A program made the position numbers and the translations under genes. A model generated the notes under the pieces. That model was not told where the DNA came from, ran no database searches, and worked only from the letters and a program-made list of their open reading frames with translations. This document shows, in pieces, positions 25,125-32,975 of a stretch of 52,114 nt of DNA. Positions within the stretch are counted from its first letter, which is position 1. Every line of letters begins with the position of its first letter. The stretch comes from Candidatus Sulfopaludibacter sp. SbA3 (lineage in GTDB: Bacteria > Acidobacteriota > Terriglobia > 20CM-2-55-15): contig CAMBFR010000016.1 in NCBI GenBank assembly GCA_945865815.1, forward strand, positions 1 to 52,114, written 5' to 3'.

Positions 25125-25547
25125 ATGGCTGGGATCAGCATGAAAGGCGTCATCGGCGGAGGGTTGCTCGCGGGCCTGGTCATTAACATCAGCGAGACCA
25201 TCCTTAACGTTCCGGTCATGGGGGCACAGATGGAGGCTTCACTGGCCGAGCGGAATCTGCCGGCCGTCGGGGGAGGCGCCATCGGCGTATTCGTCCTCGG
25301 CAGCTTCATCATTGGCATTGTGCTTGTGTGGTTGTACGCGGCCATCCGGCCGCGGCTCGGGCCGGGCCCCAAAACGGCGGTCGTAGCCGGTGTGCTGGTC
25401 TGGTTCCTTGCGTATCTCTGGCCTCAAGTCGGGCTAACCGCGATGGGCTTCATGCCCGCAGAGCTCGTGGTATTTTCTGTCGTGTGGGGATTGGTCGAAA
25501 TGATTCTCGCGGCCCTTATCGGCGGCCGCATCTACAAGGAAGCATAA
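25125..25547 (+). CDS. Small membrane protein upstream of yeiH-like gene
   Basis: A 140-residue protein with four predicted helices (about 8-28, 47-70, 83-103 and 112-133) and a short basic C-terminus. GAGGAGG sits four bases before the ATG. No characterised family recognised, although glycine-rich helices and the GxxIGG pattern suggest a compact helical bundle. It ends six bases before the exporter gene and is likely co-transcribed with it. Confidence 0.75.
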   Translation: MAGISMKGVIGGGLLAGLVINISETILNVPVMGAQMEASLAERNLPAVGGGAIGVFVLGSFIIGIVLVWLYAAIRPRLGPGPKTAVVAGVLVWFLAYLWPQVGLTAMGFMPAELVVFSVVWGLVEMILAALIGGRIYKEA

Positions 25548-25553
25548 AAACGA

Positions 25554-26831
25554 ATGTCATCTCCAGCCAGAAAGTCCGGACTCGTTCGCAGCGAAGACTG
25601 GCTGACGGTTTGGCTTGCCCTTGCCGTCATCGTTCTCGTTCTCGCGGGGCTTAGACCTCAAATGCCCGATCTGCGCTGGACGGCGGATCTCGGAGAGGTG
25701 TTTGGCCTCGAAAGCGTTTTCCGGGCGCTTCTGCTCGGCGCCTTTTACATGGTGATATCCGCTATCGGAGTTGCGCTGTTGGGCGGCAACATCCGCGCCT
25801 TTATACCGGGCTTCCCTGTTGTTTTCGTGCTGGCATGGCTGTCTCAGGTCGTGGCGGGCAATTCGGCCGTCACAAATCTGGGGCTCGAGTACGTCATATT
25901 CGGTCTCTTATTCGGACTTGCGATCGGGAATACGGCAGGCGTTCCTTCGTGGCTTCGCGAAGCCGTCCGCACCGAGTACTACATCAAGATCGGACTGGTC
26001 ATTTTCGGCGCCGGCATTCTGTTTGAAGAAGTGTTGCAGGCGGGACTGTTTGGACTGCTGCAGGCGATTCTTGTGATCTTCGTGGTGTGGTACACCTGCT
26101 ACTACGTGGCGAAAAAGCTGCGTGTCGACGATGAATTCGCCGTGCTGCTGGCCTCGGCCGTTTCCATTTGCGGAGTGTCGGCCGCAATCGCGGTCTGCGG
26201 CGCGATCCAGGGTGACCGCAAAAAGCTGTCCTACGTGACTTCGTTGGTGCTGATCGTCGCTGTGCCGATGCTGGTCATCATGCCCTGGATCGTCAGGCAA
26301 TTCGGAATACCCGACATGGTCGGTGGCGCGTGGATCGGTGGAACCATCGATACCAGCGGCGCGGTTGTCGCAGCGGGCGGTTTGATCAGCGAAGCCGCAA
26401 TGAAAGCCTCCGTCATCGTCAAATTCTCCCAGAATGCCCTGATCGGGGTTGCCGCGTTCCTGCTCTCAATCTGGTGGACGTTTAAGGGCCACAACACCGG
26501 CACTGCAGAACGGCCGACCGCCGGCGTTATCTGGGAACGCTTCCCGAAGTTTGTCCTGGGATTCATGGCCGCATCGGTGATCTTTTCCTTCGCGCTTTCT
26601 CCCGCTTTGGTTGCCGAAACCAGGCCGACCCTGACTGCCATGCGAACCATCTGGTTTGCCATGGCGTTTGTTTGTATCGGCATGGAGACTCGCTTCACTC
26701 ACTTGTTCCGAATGGATGGCGGACGCCCCGCCCTCGCGTTCCTGATCGCCCAGGCCGTGAACGTGGTTTGGACCCTGCTTGTCGCATACCTGCTTTTCGG
26801 CGGCGTACTGTTTACTGTGCCGCAACTTTGA
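25554..26831 (+). CDS. YeiH-family putative sulfate exporter
   Basis: A 425-residue polytopic protein with about ten to eleven helices. Family marks include GLLFGLAIGNT, IKIGLVIFGAGILFEE, VSICGVSAAIAVCGAI, the SLVLIVAVPMLVIMPWIV helix and GAWIGGTIDTSGAVVAAGG. These match the YeiH/PF03601 group, annotated as putative sulfate exporters on limited evidence. A lone N-terminal helix (about 19-35) precedes the core. The gene is convergent with the di-haem protein gene, with a hairpin between them. Confidence 0.9.
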   Translation: MSSPARKSGLVRSEDWLTVWLALAVIVLVLAGLRPQMPDLRWTADLGEVFGLESVFRALLLGAFYMVISAIGVALLGGNIRAFIPGFPVVFVLAWLSQVVAGNSAVTNLGLEYVIFGLLFGLAIGNTAGVPSWLREAVRTEYYIKIGLVIFGAGILFEEVLQAGLFGLLQAILVIFVVWYTCYYVAKKLRVDDEFAVLLASAVSICGVSAAIAVCGAIQGDRKKLSYVTSLVLIVAVPMLVIMPWIVRQFGIPDMVGGAWIGGTIDTSGAVVAAGGLISEAAMKASVIVKFSQNALIGVAAFLLSIWWTFKGHNTGTAERPTAGVIWERFPKFVLGFMAASVIFSFALSPALVAETRPTLTAMRTIWFAMAFVCIGMETRFTHLFRMDGGRPALAFLIAQAVNVVWTLLVAYLLFGGVLFTVPQL

Positions 26832-26857
26832 CGCGGGCGTAAAGCCCGCGGCTACAG
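26832..26857. terminator. Convergent hairpin, GCGGGC...GCCCGCGGCTACA repeat
   Basis: CGCGGGC-GTAAA-GCCCGCG is a perfect 7-bp stem between the ends of two convergent genes, followed by GCTACA. Its complement matches 43691-43714 with two mismatches over 24 bases, so it is a dispersed repeat that also serves well as a terminator. Confidence 0.6.
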
Positions 26858-28255
26858 GGTCCGCAGAAATGCGATGAGTTCCCGGCGTTGGCTTTCCGAA
26901 AGGTTCAGGCCGAAGGGATGTCCTGCCACAGTACCCACCCGGCGCGGATCGAACCAATTCTCAAGTCCCCGGGCTGCGCCGCCATGCTGAAGCGGGCCCC
27001 GGTACCACACACCGCGAAGTGACGGAATCTTGTAATAACCGGTTCCCTTTCTCGTTCTGAGGGCCAGCGCGGGATCGGTCCCGACGACATCCACGGGCAC
27101 CAGCTTGTCGCTTGTGTAGAGCGGAGGCGTGTGGCACTGCGCACAACCTTCGCGTTCGAAAACCGCTTTGCCGCGCTGCGCAACGGCATCAAACCGGTTC
27201 GGATTCTCCGGAGGCTTGAGAGAACACAAGAAACCGGCCAGGGCGTAGAGCTGCTCGTCGCTGTAGCGCTGAAGTCTCTCGGGATCCGGCAGGTTGTCGA
27301 CCAGCGCAAAATCGCCGAACCGATCAAACGAGTTGGCGCCCTGAACCAGCGCGACATAGCGCATGAGATCCGCCTTCGATCGCTGCTGGACGATTCCCGT
27401 GTGATCCAGATGCTTCAGGTCGCACACGCCTATGAGATCCGGTATCTGGGCCGGACTGAACAGGCTCAGGTTCACGCGCGTCGTTACACCCGGCGGGATG
27501 GCTTCGTAAATCGACGCAATCTCCTCCAGCGGCATTCCCGCGATTCGTTCCATGGGATCGGGACTAAGCCACGGCATTCCAAAAAAGGCGCGCTGGCCGA
27601 GGCGAATATTGTTCAGGAACCCCTGTTTGTCTGCGGCAGCCTGCGACTGTTCACGAAGACTGATGCTGAGGGCGCGATCGACGGCAAAATTGCCCTGGGC
27701 GCCCCGGACCACGCGGCCATCGGGAAGGACCCGTGAATGACACATCGCGCAGGATCCGGTTCCGACCTCGACCTCGCCTTTTCTGCGAATGACATATCGG
27801 GCAAACGGTATCGTCCCGTCTCGAGCAGCCGGAATTCTCAGGCGTTCGTGCCACGAGCGATCGCGGACGTTGGAAAGCTTGAACGTTGCGCCATAGCCAA
27901 TGGGCGCCTCAAACACGAGTTCACCGGCGCGCGCCCAGTCGTCTTCTGTCTCCAGTTTTGAAGGATCGAACGCCACTTCAGGCTCCTGCTCGCGAAGCCA
28001 TTCGATGTAACCGGACGGCTCCCTTCCCGGAGCGTAAATCGGATAGCTCTTGTAGATCGGGCGCACGGGTATGCGGTAGTAGAAATCCGAAGAGACGTGT
28101 TTGGGAGAAGCTTCCGGCCTGGCGAGCGGCAGTTCCATCGTAGCGAGCGCGGCATCGTCCCAGACCTTCGGAATATCAATGGCGCAAATCGCTGCCGTGG
28201 AAGCGACCAGAAGAGCGGCTGTAAGGATATAAATACGCACTTGAAGATTGTTCAC
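26852..28255 (-). CDS. Secreted di-haem cytochrome c (cytochrome-c-peroxidase-like)
   Basis: A 467-residue exported protein with two CxxCH motifs: CAMCH near residue 180 and CAQCH near residue 370. The second is followed by KIPSLRGVWYRGPLQHGG, the segment typical of di-haem peroxidase/MauG-like proteins, and the protein ends LNLSESQRRELIAFLRTL. The start is uncertain: GTG at 28255 (taken here) or GTG at 28240, both before a signal peptide (IYILTAALLVASTAAICA); neither has a clear Shine-Dalgarno site. It is last in a minus-strand group with a sugar dehydrogenase and two metallo-hydrolases, perhaps receiving electrons. Confidence 0.8.
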   Translation of the reverse strand: MNNLQVRIYILTAALLVASTAAICAIDIPKVWDDAALATMELPLARPEASPKHVSSDFYYRIPVRPIYKSYPIYAPGREPSGYIEWLREQEPEVAFDPSKLETEDDWARAGELVFEAPIGYGATFKLSNVRDRSWHERLRIPAARDGTIPFARYVIRRKGEVEVGTGSCAMCHSRVLPDGRVVRGAQGNFAVDRALSISLREQSQAAADKQGFLNNIRLGQRAFFGMPWLSPDPMERIAGMPLEEIASIYEAIPPGVTTRVNLSLFSPAQIPDLIGVCDLKHLDHTGIVQQRSKADLMRYVALVQGANSFDRFGDFALVDNLPDPERLQRYSDEQLYALAGFLCSLKPPENPNRFDAVAQRGKAVFEREGCAQCHTPPLYTSDKLVPVDVVGTDPALALRTRKGTGYYKIPSLRGVWYRGPLQHGGAARGLENWFDPRRVGTVAGHPFGLNLSESQRRELIAFLRTL

Positions 28256-28284
28256 TGTGGGCACGGGGCTGAAGCGCCCACAGT
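28254..28284. repeat. Palindromic repeat, CTGTGGGC...GCCCACAG family
   Basis: Perfect nine-base arms ACTGTGGGC and GCCCACAGT around a 13-base loop. This is the same family as the palindrome at 15414-15471. It fills the gap between the first metallo-hydrolase gene and the di-haem gene and overlaps the GTG start proposed for the latter. Confidence 0.65.
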
Positions 28285-28295
28285 TTAGAAGCGCT

Positions 28296-29147
28296 TTATG
28301 GCCGGTTGGCTGCTTTTTCAGCCGCCAGCTTCTTTTCCGCATTTGCCAGCAGGTCTGCGAAGTAGGCTTTGAAGCCCGCGGGATCGACGAATGGATGCGG
28401 ATCTCCGGCCTTGCGCGCCATCAATTTATCGCGGCGCTGAAAGACCTGGGCACCGGCCGGATGATTCGTAATGTTGACCTGCAGATCCGGCAGCGCCATC
28501 ATGCGCCGGACGCTGGCAATGTACTGCTCGGTCGTGCGGACGCCGTTGACGGTATTCAGGCCGGTTCCGCCGAACATGACGGTCTTGTACTTTCTTGCGC
28601 CATCGGCGACCTGAAACTCGAGCGATGTCACTCCCGGCGTGTGACCGGGCGTGACATAGAACTTCATGGTCGTATCTCCCAGCGTCAGCGTATCCCCGTC
28701 CTTGATGACAAGGTCGCGCTTCAACGCAGGGAAAACCCGTTGCTGGCCGCCTGAGCTCATATAGCCACCCTTGGCGTACATGTCCCAGTCGCCTTCCGCC
28801 ATCCCGACTCGAGCCCCGCTCAGCGCCTGGATTGCCGGCGCGCCGGCAGCGTGGTCGCTGTGCGCGTGCGTGACGATGATGTACTTGATGTCCCGGGGAT
28901 TGAGACCAGCCTGCTGCAGGGACTTAATGACTTCGGCCGACGACTCTTCGTAGGTCGCGTCAATCAGGATCAACCCGGCGCTGGTCCGCACTGCGAATGA
29001 GCTTACGCCGCGAAGCCCGACGTAGTACAGGTTGTCGAAGATCTTGAATGGCGGAGTGGTCGTCAGGTCGTCCTGGGCTGCGGCAAACTCGACTTGCGTG
29101 ATCAGCAATGCGGCAGCCAGGAAAGTAATCGTGAGAATCCGTTTCAT
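28296..29147 (-). CDS. Secreted MBL-fold metallo-hydrolase, subclass-B3-like (copy 1)
   Basis: A 283-residue exported enzyme. A signal peptide covers residues 1-24 (ending FAAAQ). The metallo-beta-lactamase fold shows THAHSDHAAG (zinc ligands HxHxDH, near residue 113), PGHTPGVTS (third His) and the late ITNHPAG His. The HxHxDH form and overall length match subclass B3 beta-lactamase relatives. Real lactamase activity cannot be inferred. GGAG lies before its ATG. It is a tandem paralogue of the next gene, with nearly the same C-terminus (AAEKAANRP and AEERAANRP). Confidence 0.9.
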   Translation of the reverse strand: MKRILTITFLAAALLITQVEFAAAQDDLTTTPPFKIFDNLYYVGLRGVSSFAVRTSAGLILIDATYEESSAEVIKSLQQAGLNPRDIKYIIVTHAHSDHAAGAPAIQALSGARVGMAEGDWDMYAKGGYMSSGGQQRVFPALKRDLVIKDGDTLTLGDTTMKFYVTPGHTPGVTSLEFQVADGARKYKTVMFGGTGLNTVNGVRTTEQYIASVRRMMALPDLQVNITNHPAGAQVFQRRDKLMARKAGDPHPFVDPAGFKAYFADLLANAEKKLAAEKAANRP

Positions 29148-29161
29148 TGTTCAGTCTCCTT

Positions 29162-30025
29162 CTACGGCCGGTTGGCCGCCCGCTCCTCAGCCAATTTTTT
29201 CTCGGCGTCCGCCAGGCGCGGCTGCATCGCTCGGCTGAACGCGGCAGGGCCATCCACGAAGGGATGCGCGTCTCCGGGTCTGCGGGCCTTCAGTTTCGCC
29301 GCCTTCTCGAACAGGTCAATGCCCATCGTGTGGTCGCTGAGCGTCACCTGAACATCGGGCGCCGCCATGATGCGCTTGATCTTGTCGAGATGCTCCTGGG
29401 CCGCCCTGGCGCCCGTGAATGCGGTGCCCAGTCCGGAGAACAGGAACGTCTTGTACCTTCTGTTACCGTCGATGGCCATGAATTCAATGGTCGTGTCGCC
29501 GGGCGTATGGCCGGGCAGCACGTGGAATTTCAGCGTGGTATCGCCCAGCGTCAGAGTTTCCTGGTCTTTGATGACCATGTCGCGGGGAATGGCCGTGAAC
29601 TTTCTGGGTATGCCCTGCGAATTCATGTAAGTGCCGCTTGCCTGAAATTGCCAGTCGCCTTCCGCCATGCCGATCCGCAGGCCCCGGTTCAGCTCCTTGA
29701 AGTGATTCGCCGCGCCGGTGTGGTCCGTGTGGGCGTGGTTGATCAGCAGGTACTTGCCGTCACTGAAGTTCAAGCCGAGTTGCCGCATGGCGCCCGGGAT
29801 GTGGTCGAGCATATTCACGTATCCCGAATCGATCAGGATCAAACCCTGGCTGGTCTTGATCACCCACGCGCACGCCGACTCAAAACCGACATAGTACAGG
29901 TTGTCGAAAACCTGAAACGGCTGCGCCGGCTTGTCGTCCGCCTGCCGATCGGCCTGCTGCCGGGCGGCGACCGGGCTGGTTGCCAGAAACAGGATCAGAA
30001 AGCTAACGGACAAAAACTCCTTCAT
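29162..30025 (-). CDS. Secreted MBL-fold metallo-hydrolase, subclass-B3-like (copy 2)
   Basis: A 287-residue exported paralogue of the preceding gene, 14 bases upstream of it. Signal peptide 1-21 (FLILFLATSPVAA). Zinc ligands lie in INHAHTDHTGA, PGHTPGDTT and LSDHTMG. Both copies share PFxxFDNLYYVG, GMAEGDW and DTLTLGDTT-like segments, so the pair arose by duplication. Its ATG overlaps the stop of the sugar dehydrogenase (ATGA). All zinc ligands are retained in both copies, so both are probably active. Confidence 0.9.
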   Translation of the reverse strand: MKEFLSVSFLILFLATSPVAARQQADRQADDKPAQPFQVFDNLYYVGFESACAWVIKTSQGLILIDSGYVNMLDHIPGAMRQLGLNFSDGKYLLINHAHTDHTGAANHFKELNRGLRIGMAEGDWQFQASGTYMNSQGIPRKFTAIPRDMVIKDQETLTLGDTTLKFHVLPGHTPGDTTIEFMAIDGNRRYKTFLFSGLGTAFTGARAAQEHLDKIKRIMAAPDVQVTLSDHTMGIDLFEKAAKLKARRPGDAHPFVDGPAAFSRAMQPRLADAEKKLAEERAANRP

Positions 30026-31218
30026 CGCGCACTCCCTCCTGAATACCGCACACGCCAGATACGCCCGCCTCCGTCATCGCTGACCAGCAGCGAACCATCG
30101 CGTGCGACAAGCACGCCGACCGGCCGTCCCCACGTCGTGTTCGGATTGTCGCTGAGATTCCAACCACTTACGAAATCCTCTATTGGACCTGGTTTTCCGT
30201 TCTGAAAAGGAACGAATACCACTTTATATCCGGCCGGCTTCGACCGGTTCCATGATCCATGCAAGGCAATGAACGCGCCATTGCGATAGCGTTCCGGAAA
30301 CTGGGCGCCGGTATAAAACGCAATTCCCAGCGCGGCCGAATGTGCCGGAATCAGGACATCGGGCACGATGGCGCGCTTCACGAGGTCCGGCATCTTCCCC
30401 ACGTGTTCAGGATCGGGGTTACTGCCGATATAGGAATACGGCCAACCGTAAAAGGCGCCATCCTTTACCGAAGTTGCATAGTCCGGAACAAGATCGTCAC
30501 CCAGCGTGTCGCGTTCGTTGACCGCCGTCCAAAGCACGTTCGTGCCGGGCTGCCAGGCCAGGCCCACGGGGTTGCGAATGCCTGAAGCGAACACGCGCTG
30601 GCCGGTTCCATCGGGATTGTATTCGTTGATCGCCGCGCGCCGCGGATCCTCGCCGGCATTCTTGTTCGACTGCGAACCCACGGCAACGTACATTTTTCTG
30701 CCATCGGGGCTGAAAATCACATTGCGTGTCCAGTGGCCGGTCATCGGCACTTCGAGAAGTTGTTCGGGCGCGCCGGCCGCCTTTGTCTCCCCGGATTGAT
30801 ATTTGTAGCGGACCACGCGTCCTTCTTCGCCGACGTAGAGGTAGCCATTCTGGAACGCCATTCCAAAAGGCCGCCGCAGTCCTTCGGCATAAACGCTGCG
30901 CTGGTCAGGGGAGCCGTCATTGTCTGTGTCGCGCAATACGAGGATGGATCCGGCATTCGATTGCGCCACAAAGATGTCGCCATTCGGGGCCAGGGTCAGC
31001 ATACGTGGCGCCTGAAGATTGTCCGCGAAGATGCTTGCCGTGAAACCGGCCGGAAGCTTTAACTCCGTGGCATCGGGCCTGGGGACAACCTGTGACCGAT
31101 TCGTGGTCGATGGGGTGGCGAAAGGAGCCGGAAGTTGCGGGCCTTGTGCAACGAGAACCGCGCTTAAAGATGCGATTGCGCCGAGTGCAATGAGCACGGG
31201 CCTGAAAGCTGCTTTCAT
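30022..31218 (-). CDS. PQQ-dependent sugar dehydrogenase (sorbosone-dehydrogenase-like)
   Basis: A 398-residue exported beta-propeller starting at ATG 31218, chosen for GGGAG seven bases upstream and the signal peptide that follows (FRPVLIALGAIASLSAVLVA). Family motifs: LPAGFTASIFADNLQAPRML, LAPNGDIFVAQS, YVGEEGRVVRYKY, FSPDGRKMYVAVGSQSN, RNPVGLAWQPGT and FIALHGSWNRSKPAGYKV. These match soluble PQQ sugar/sorbosone dehydrogenases, which oxidise sugars in the periplasm and pass electrons to cytochromes. It is first in the minus-strand group of four. No PQQ synthesis genes are in the window. Confidence 0.9.
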   Translation of the reverse strand: MKAAFRPVLIALGAIASLSAVLVAQGPQLPAPFATPSTTNRSQVVPRPDATELKLPAGFTASIFADNLQAPRMLTLAPNGDIFVAQSNAGSILVLRDTDNDGSPDQRSVYAEGLRRPFGMAFQNGYLYVGEEGRVVRYKYQSGETKAAGAPEQLLEVPMTGHWTRNVIFSPDGRKMYVAVGSQSNKNAGEDPRRAAINEYNPDGTGQRVFASGIRNPVGLAWQPGTNVLWTAVNERDTLGDDLVPDYATSVKDGAFYGWPYSYIGSNPDPEHVGKMPDLVKRAIVPDVLIPAHSAALGIAFYTGAQFPERYRNGAFIALHGSWNRSKPAGYKVVFVPFQNGKPGPIEDFVSGWNLSDNPNTTWGRPVGVLVARDGSLLVSDDGGGRIWRVRYSGGSAR

Positions 31219-31331
31219 GCTTGTCTCCCGAAAAGATTTTGAAATGCGGGAGATATCGTAGCGCAACCGGTGGGAAATGAGAATTGAACAGTGAACAGTT
31301 CCCGATCAGCCGAATGGCCTGTTGGGACTTT

Positions 31332-31667
31332 TCATTTGGGAATGCAGCGGACCCTGGTGCCCAGGTCCACCGACATTCTCAATTCTTCCGGCCTGACGTC
31401 CGCGGGAAAGTAGGCTCCCGAAATCCTGGCCCGGTGAAGGCTGGCTCCTTCAAGCTTGGCCTGGGAAAGGTCGAGACCGCGCAGGTCGGCGCTGTGAAGG
31501 TATGCCCCGCTCAGGTCTGCATTGCGAAGTTCAACGTGACGCAGGTCGGCGCCTCGGAGATTCGCGTTCGATAAGTCAATACCGTTATCCCGCGAAACCT
31601 TTTTAAACTCGTCCACGAAGCCATCGCGGAGCAACGTAGCTGCATGGTCTTCTCTGAATTTGGACAT
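31332..31667 (-). CDS. Pentapeptide-repeat protein
   Basis: A 111-residue protein starting at ATG 31667 (AGGC upstream), with a charged N-terminal helix followed by a run of A(D/N)LxX pentapeptides ([40 protein letters not shown]). These fold as a right-handed quadrilateral beta-helix. With about nine to ten repeats it is short, and its partner is unknown. No neighbour indicates a role such as gyrase protection. Confidence 0.85.
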   Translation of the reverse strand: MSKFREDHAATLLRDGFVDEFKKVSRDNGIDLSNANLRGADLRHVELRNADLSGAYLHSADLRGLDLSQAKLEGASLHRARISGAYFPADVRPEELRMSVDLGTRVRCIPK

Positions 31668-32044
31668 GCTGTGCCTCTTTCTCTTGTAACGAATCGGCAA
31701 CCGGGGACAGAAACTTTAGCGCTTTCCTGAGGGAGTCCGAACTCCCCTCCTGTCTTAGGAGGGGAGGCTGCGCTATCAAAGAGAACGGTCCCGTTCCTCA
31801 TTGGCGCAGACGGGGTGGTACGGAATGGCGCGAAGCCACGTCATGGATGCTCGCGCAGCGCTCCACTTTAATCGGTGCACTGCGCGAATATCTACGAGGT
31901 GGCTTCGCAGCGTATACACCACCCCGCCGTTCGCTAAAAAACGCGCGAACGGCACCCCTCCTAATCCAGGAGGGGAGTTTTTGCGTGCACGATGTGAAGA
32001 CCACAAGACTTGCCCGTTGCGATAGACTCGCTGGACGAGCCAAC
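31668..32044. other. Gene-free stretch dominated by a composite palindrome
   Basis: 377 bases between the pentapeptide-repeat gene and the glycosylase gene. Several reading frames cross it on both strands, but they contradict each other and follow the repeat symmetry, so none is called. The element at 31742-31977 fills most of it. The remainder shows no feature I can name. Confidence 0.6.
31742..31977. repeat. Nested palindromic element (MITE-like)
   Basis: Two flanking hairpins (31742-31766, perfect 10-bp stem CTCCCCTCCT/AGGAGGGGAG; 31955-31975, 8-bp stem CCCCTCCT/AGGAGGGG) enclose a long hairpin. Its paired blocks nest exactly: GGGGTGGT 31812-31819 with ACCACCCC 31918-31925; GCGAAGCCAC 31830-31839 with GTGGCTTCGC 31899-31908; TCGCGCAG 31851-31858 with CTGCGCGA 31880-31887. 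No coding content is supported. Confidence 0.8.
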
Positions 32045-32950
32045 ATGCCTGAATTACCGGACGTTGTTCTATACATCGAGGCACTCCGGACGCGCGTAGC
32101 GAGCCAGGTTCTCGAACATATCCGCCTGGCAAGCCCCTTCGTTCTCCGGTCGGTGACACCGCCCATTACGGCTTTTGCCGGCCAGATCGTCCATGATATC
32201 CGGCGCATAGGAAAACAGATTGTTTTCTCATTCGACGGTGATCTCTTCCTGATCATTCACCTGATGGTCGCCGGGCGGCTTCAGTGGAAAGCCAGGAGCG
32301 CATCGATTCCCGGACGAATCGGTCTTGCGGCATTTGATTTTCCAACAGGCACGCTGTTGCTTACCGAAGCAGGTTCGAAAAAGCGCGCGTCTGTGCACGC
32401 GGCTCACGGAAAGGAATCGCTGGCAGGATTTAACCGGGGTGGCATGGACGTAATCGGATCGACAGCCGGCAATTTTGCTGAAGCGCTGCAGCGGGAGAAT
32501 CACACCTTGAAGCGGTCGCTGACGGATCCGCGTTTGTTCAGCGGCATAGGCAATGCATACTCCGACGAGATTCTCCACCGCGCACGCCTCTCGCCGCTCA
32601 AACTGACGTCCAGGATTACCGATGAAGAGATCCTGCGCCTTCACGCCGCGGCCACTTCGACGCTGTCGGAATGGACCGAACGGCTTCGCCTTCAAGCCGG
32701 CGAGGAGTTCCCTTCCAAAGTCACGGCATTCCGTCCCGAAATGGCCGTGCACGGCCGCTTCGGAAAGCCCTGCCCGGACTGCAGCTCGCCCGTCCAGCGC
32801 ATTGTTTATGCCGAAAACGAGTGCAACTATTGCGCGACGTGCCAGACCGGCGGACGCCTGCTGGCCGACCGGGCCATGTCGCGCCTGTTGAAGGAGGATT
32901 GGCCGCGAAGCCTCGACGAGTGGGAGCTGCATCTCGATAAGCGCCGGTAA
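32045..32950 (+). CDS. Fpg/Nei-family DNA glycosylase / AP lyase
   Basis: A 301-residue protein starting MPELPDV at 32045, giving the catalytic N-terminal Pro2 and Glu3. Position 6 is Asp, where Fpg proteins usually have Glu. The conserved Lys is in RRIGKQIVF, HLMVAGRL matches the Fpg hairpin, and FSGIGNAYSDEILHRARLSPL is the helix-two-turn-helix. A C-terminal zinc finger C-x2-C-x16-C-x2-C ends at CATC with an extra Cys inside. It removes oxidised bases and cleaves the abasic site. The longer upstream frame runs into the palindromic element and is not coding. Confidence 0.9.
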   Translation: MPELPDVVLYIEALRTRVASQVLEHIRLASPFVLRSVTPPITAFAGQIVHDIRRIGKQIVFSFDGDLFLIIHLMVAGRLQWKARSASIPGRIGLAAFDFPTGTLLLTEAGSKKRASVHAAHGKESLAGFNRGGMDVIGSTAGNFAEALQRENHTLKRSLTDPRLFSGIGNAYSDEILHRARLSPLKLTSRITDEEILRLHAAATSTLSEWTERLRLQAGEEFPSKVTAFRPEMAVHGRFGKPCPDCSSPVQRIVYAENECNYCATCQTGGRLLADRAMSRLLKEDWPRSLDEWELHLDKRR

Positions 32951-32961
32951 GGGCCGGATGG

Positions 32962-32967
32962 TACAAT
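32962..32967 (+). promoter_or_regulatory. -10 box (TACAAT) for the hybrid kinase
   Basis: TACAAT ends eight bases before ATG 32976 and directly follows the glycosylase gene. It supports 32976 over the upstream ATG at 32958, because transcription would begin at about 32974-32976. Confidence 0.45.
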
Positions 32968-32975
32968 GGCAGACC

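Noticed and set aside
28296-30025. The two MBL-fold proteins as acquired beta-lactam resistance genes
   Set aside because: They are chromosomal, sit in a sugar-oxidation group and show no mobile context; the subclass B3-like pattern alone does not show lactamase activity.
31776-32256. Minus-strand reading frames of 127 and 152 codons across the palindromic element
   Set aside because: They are products of the repeat symmetry and of the glycosylase gene on the other strand; no domain matches.
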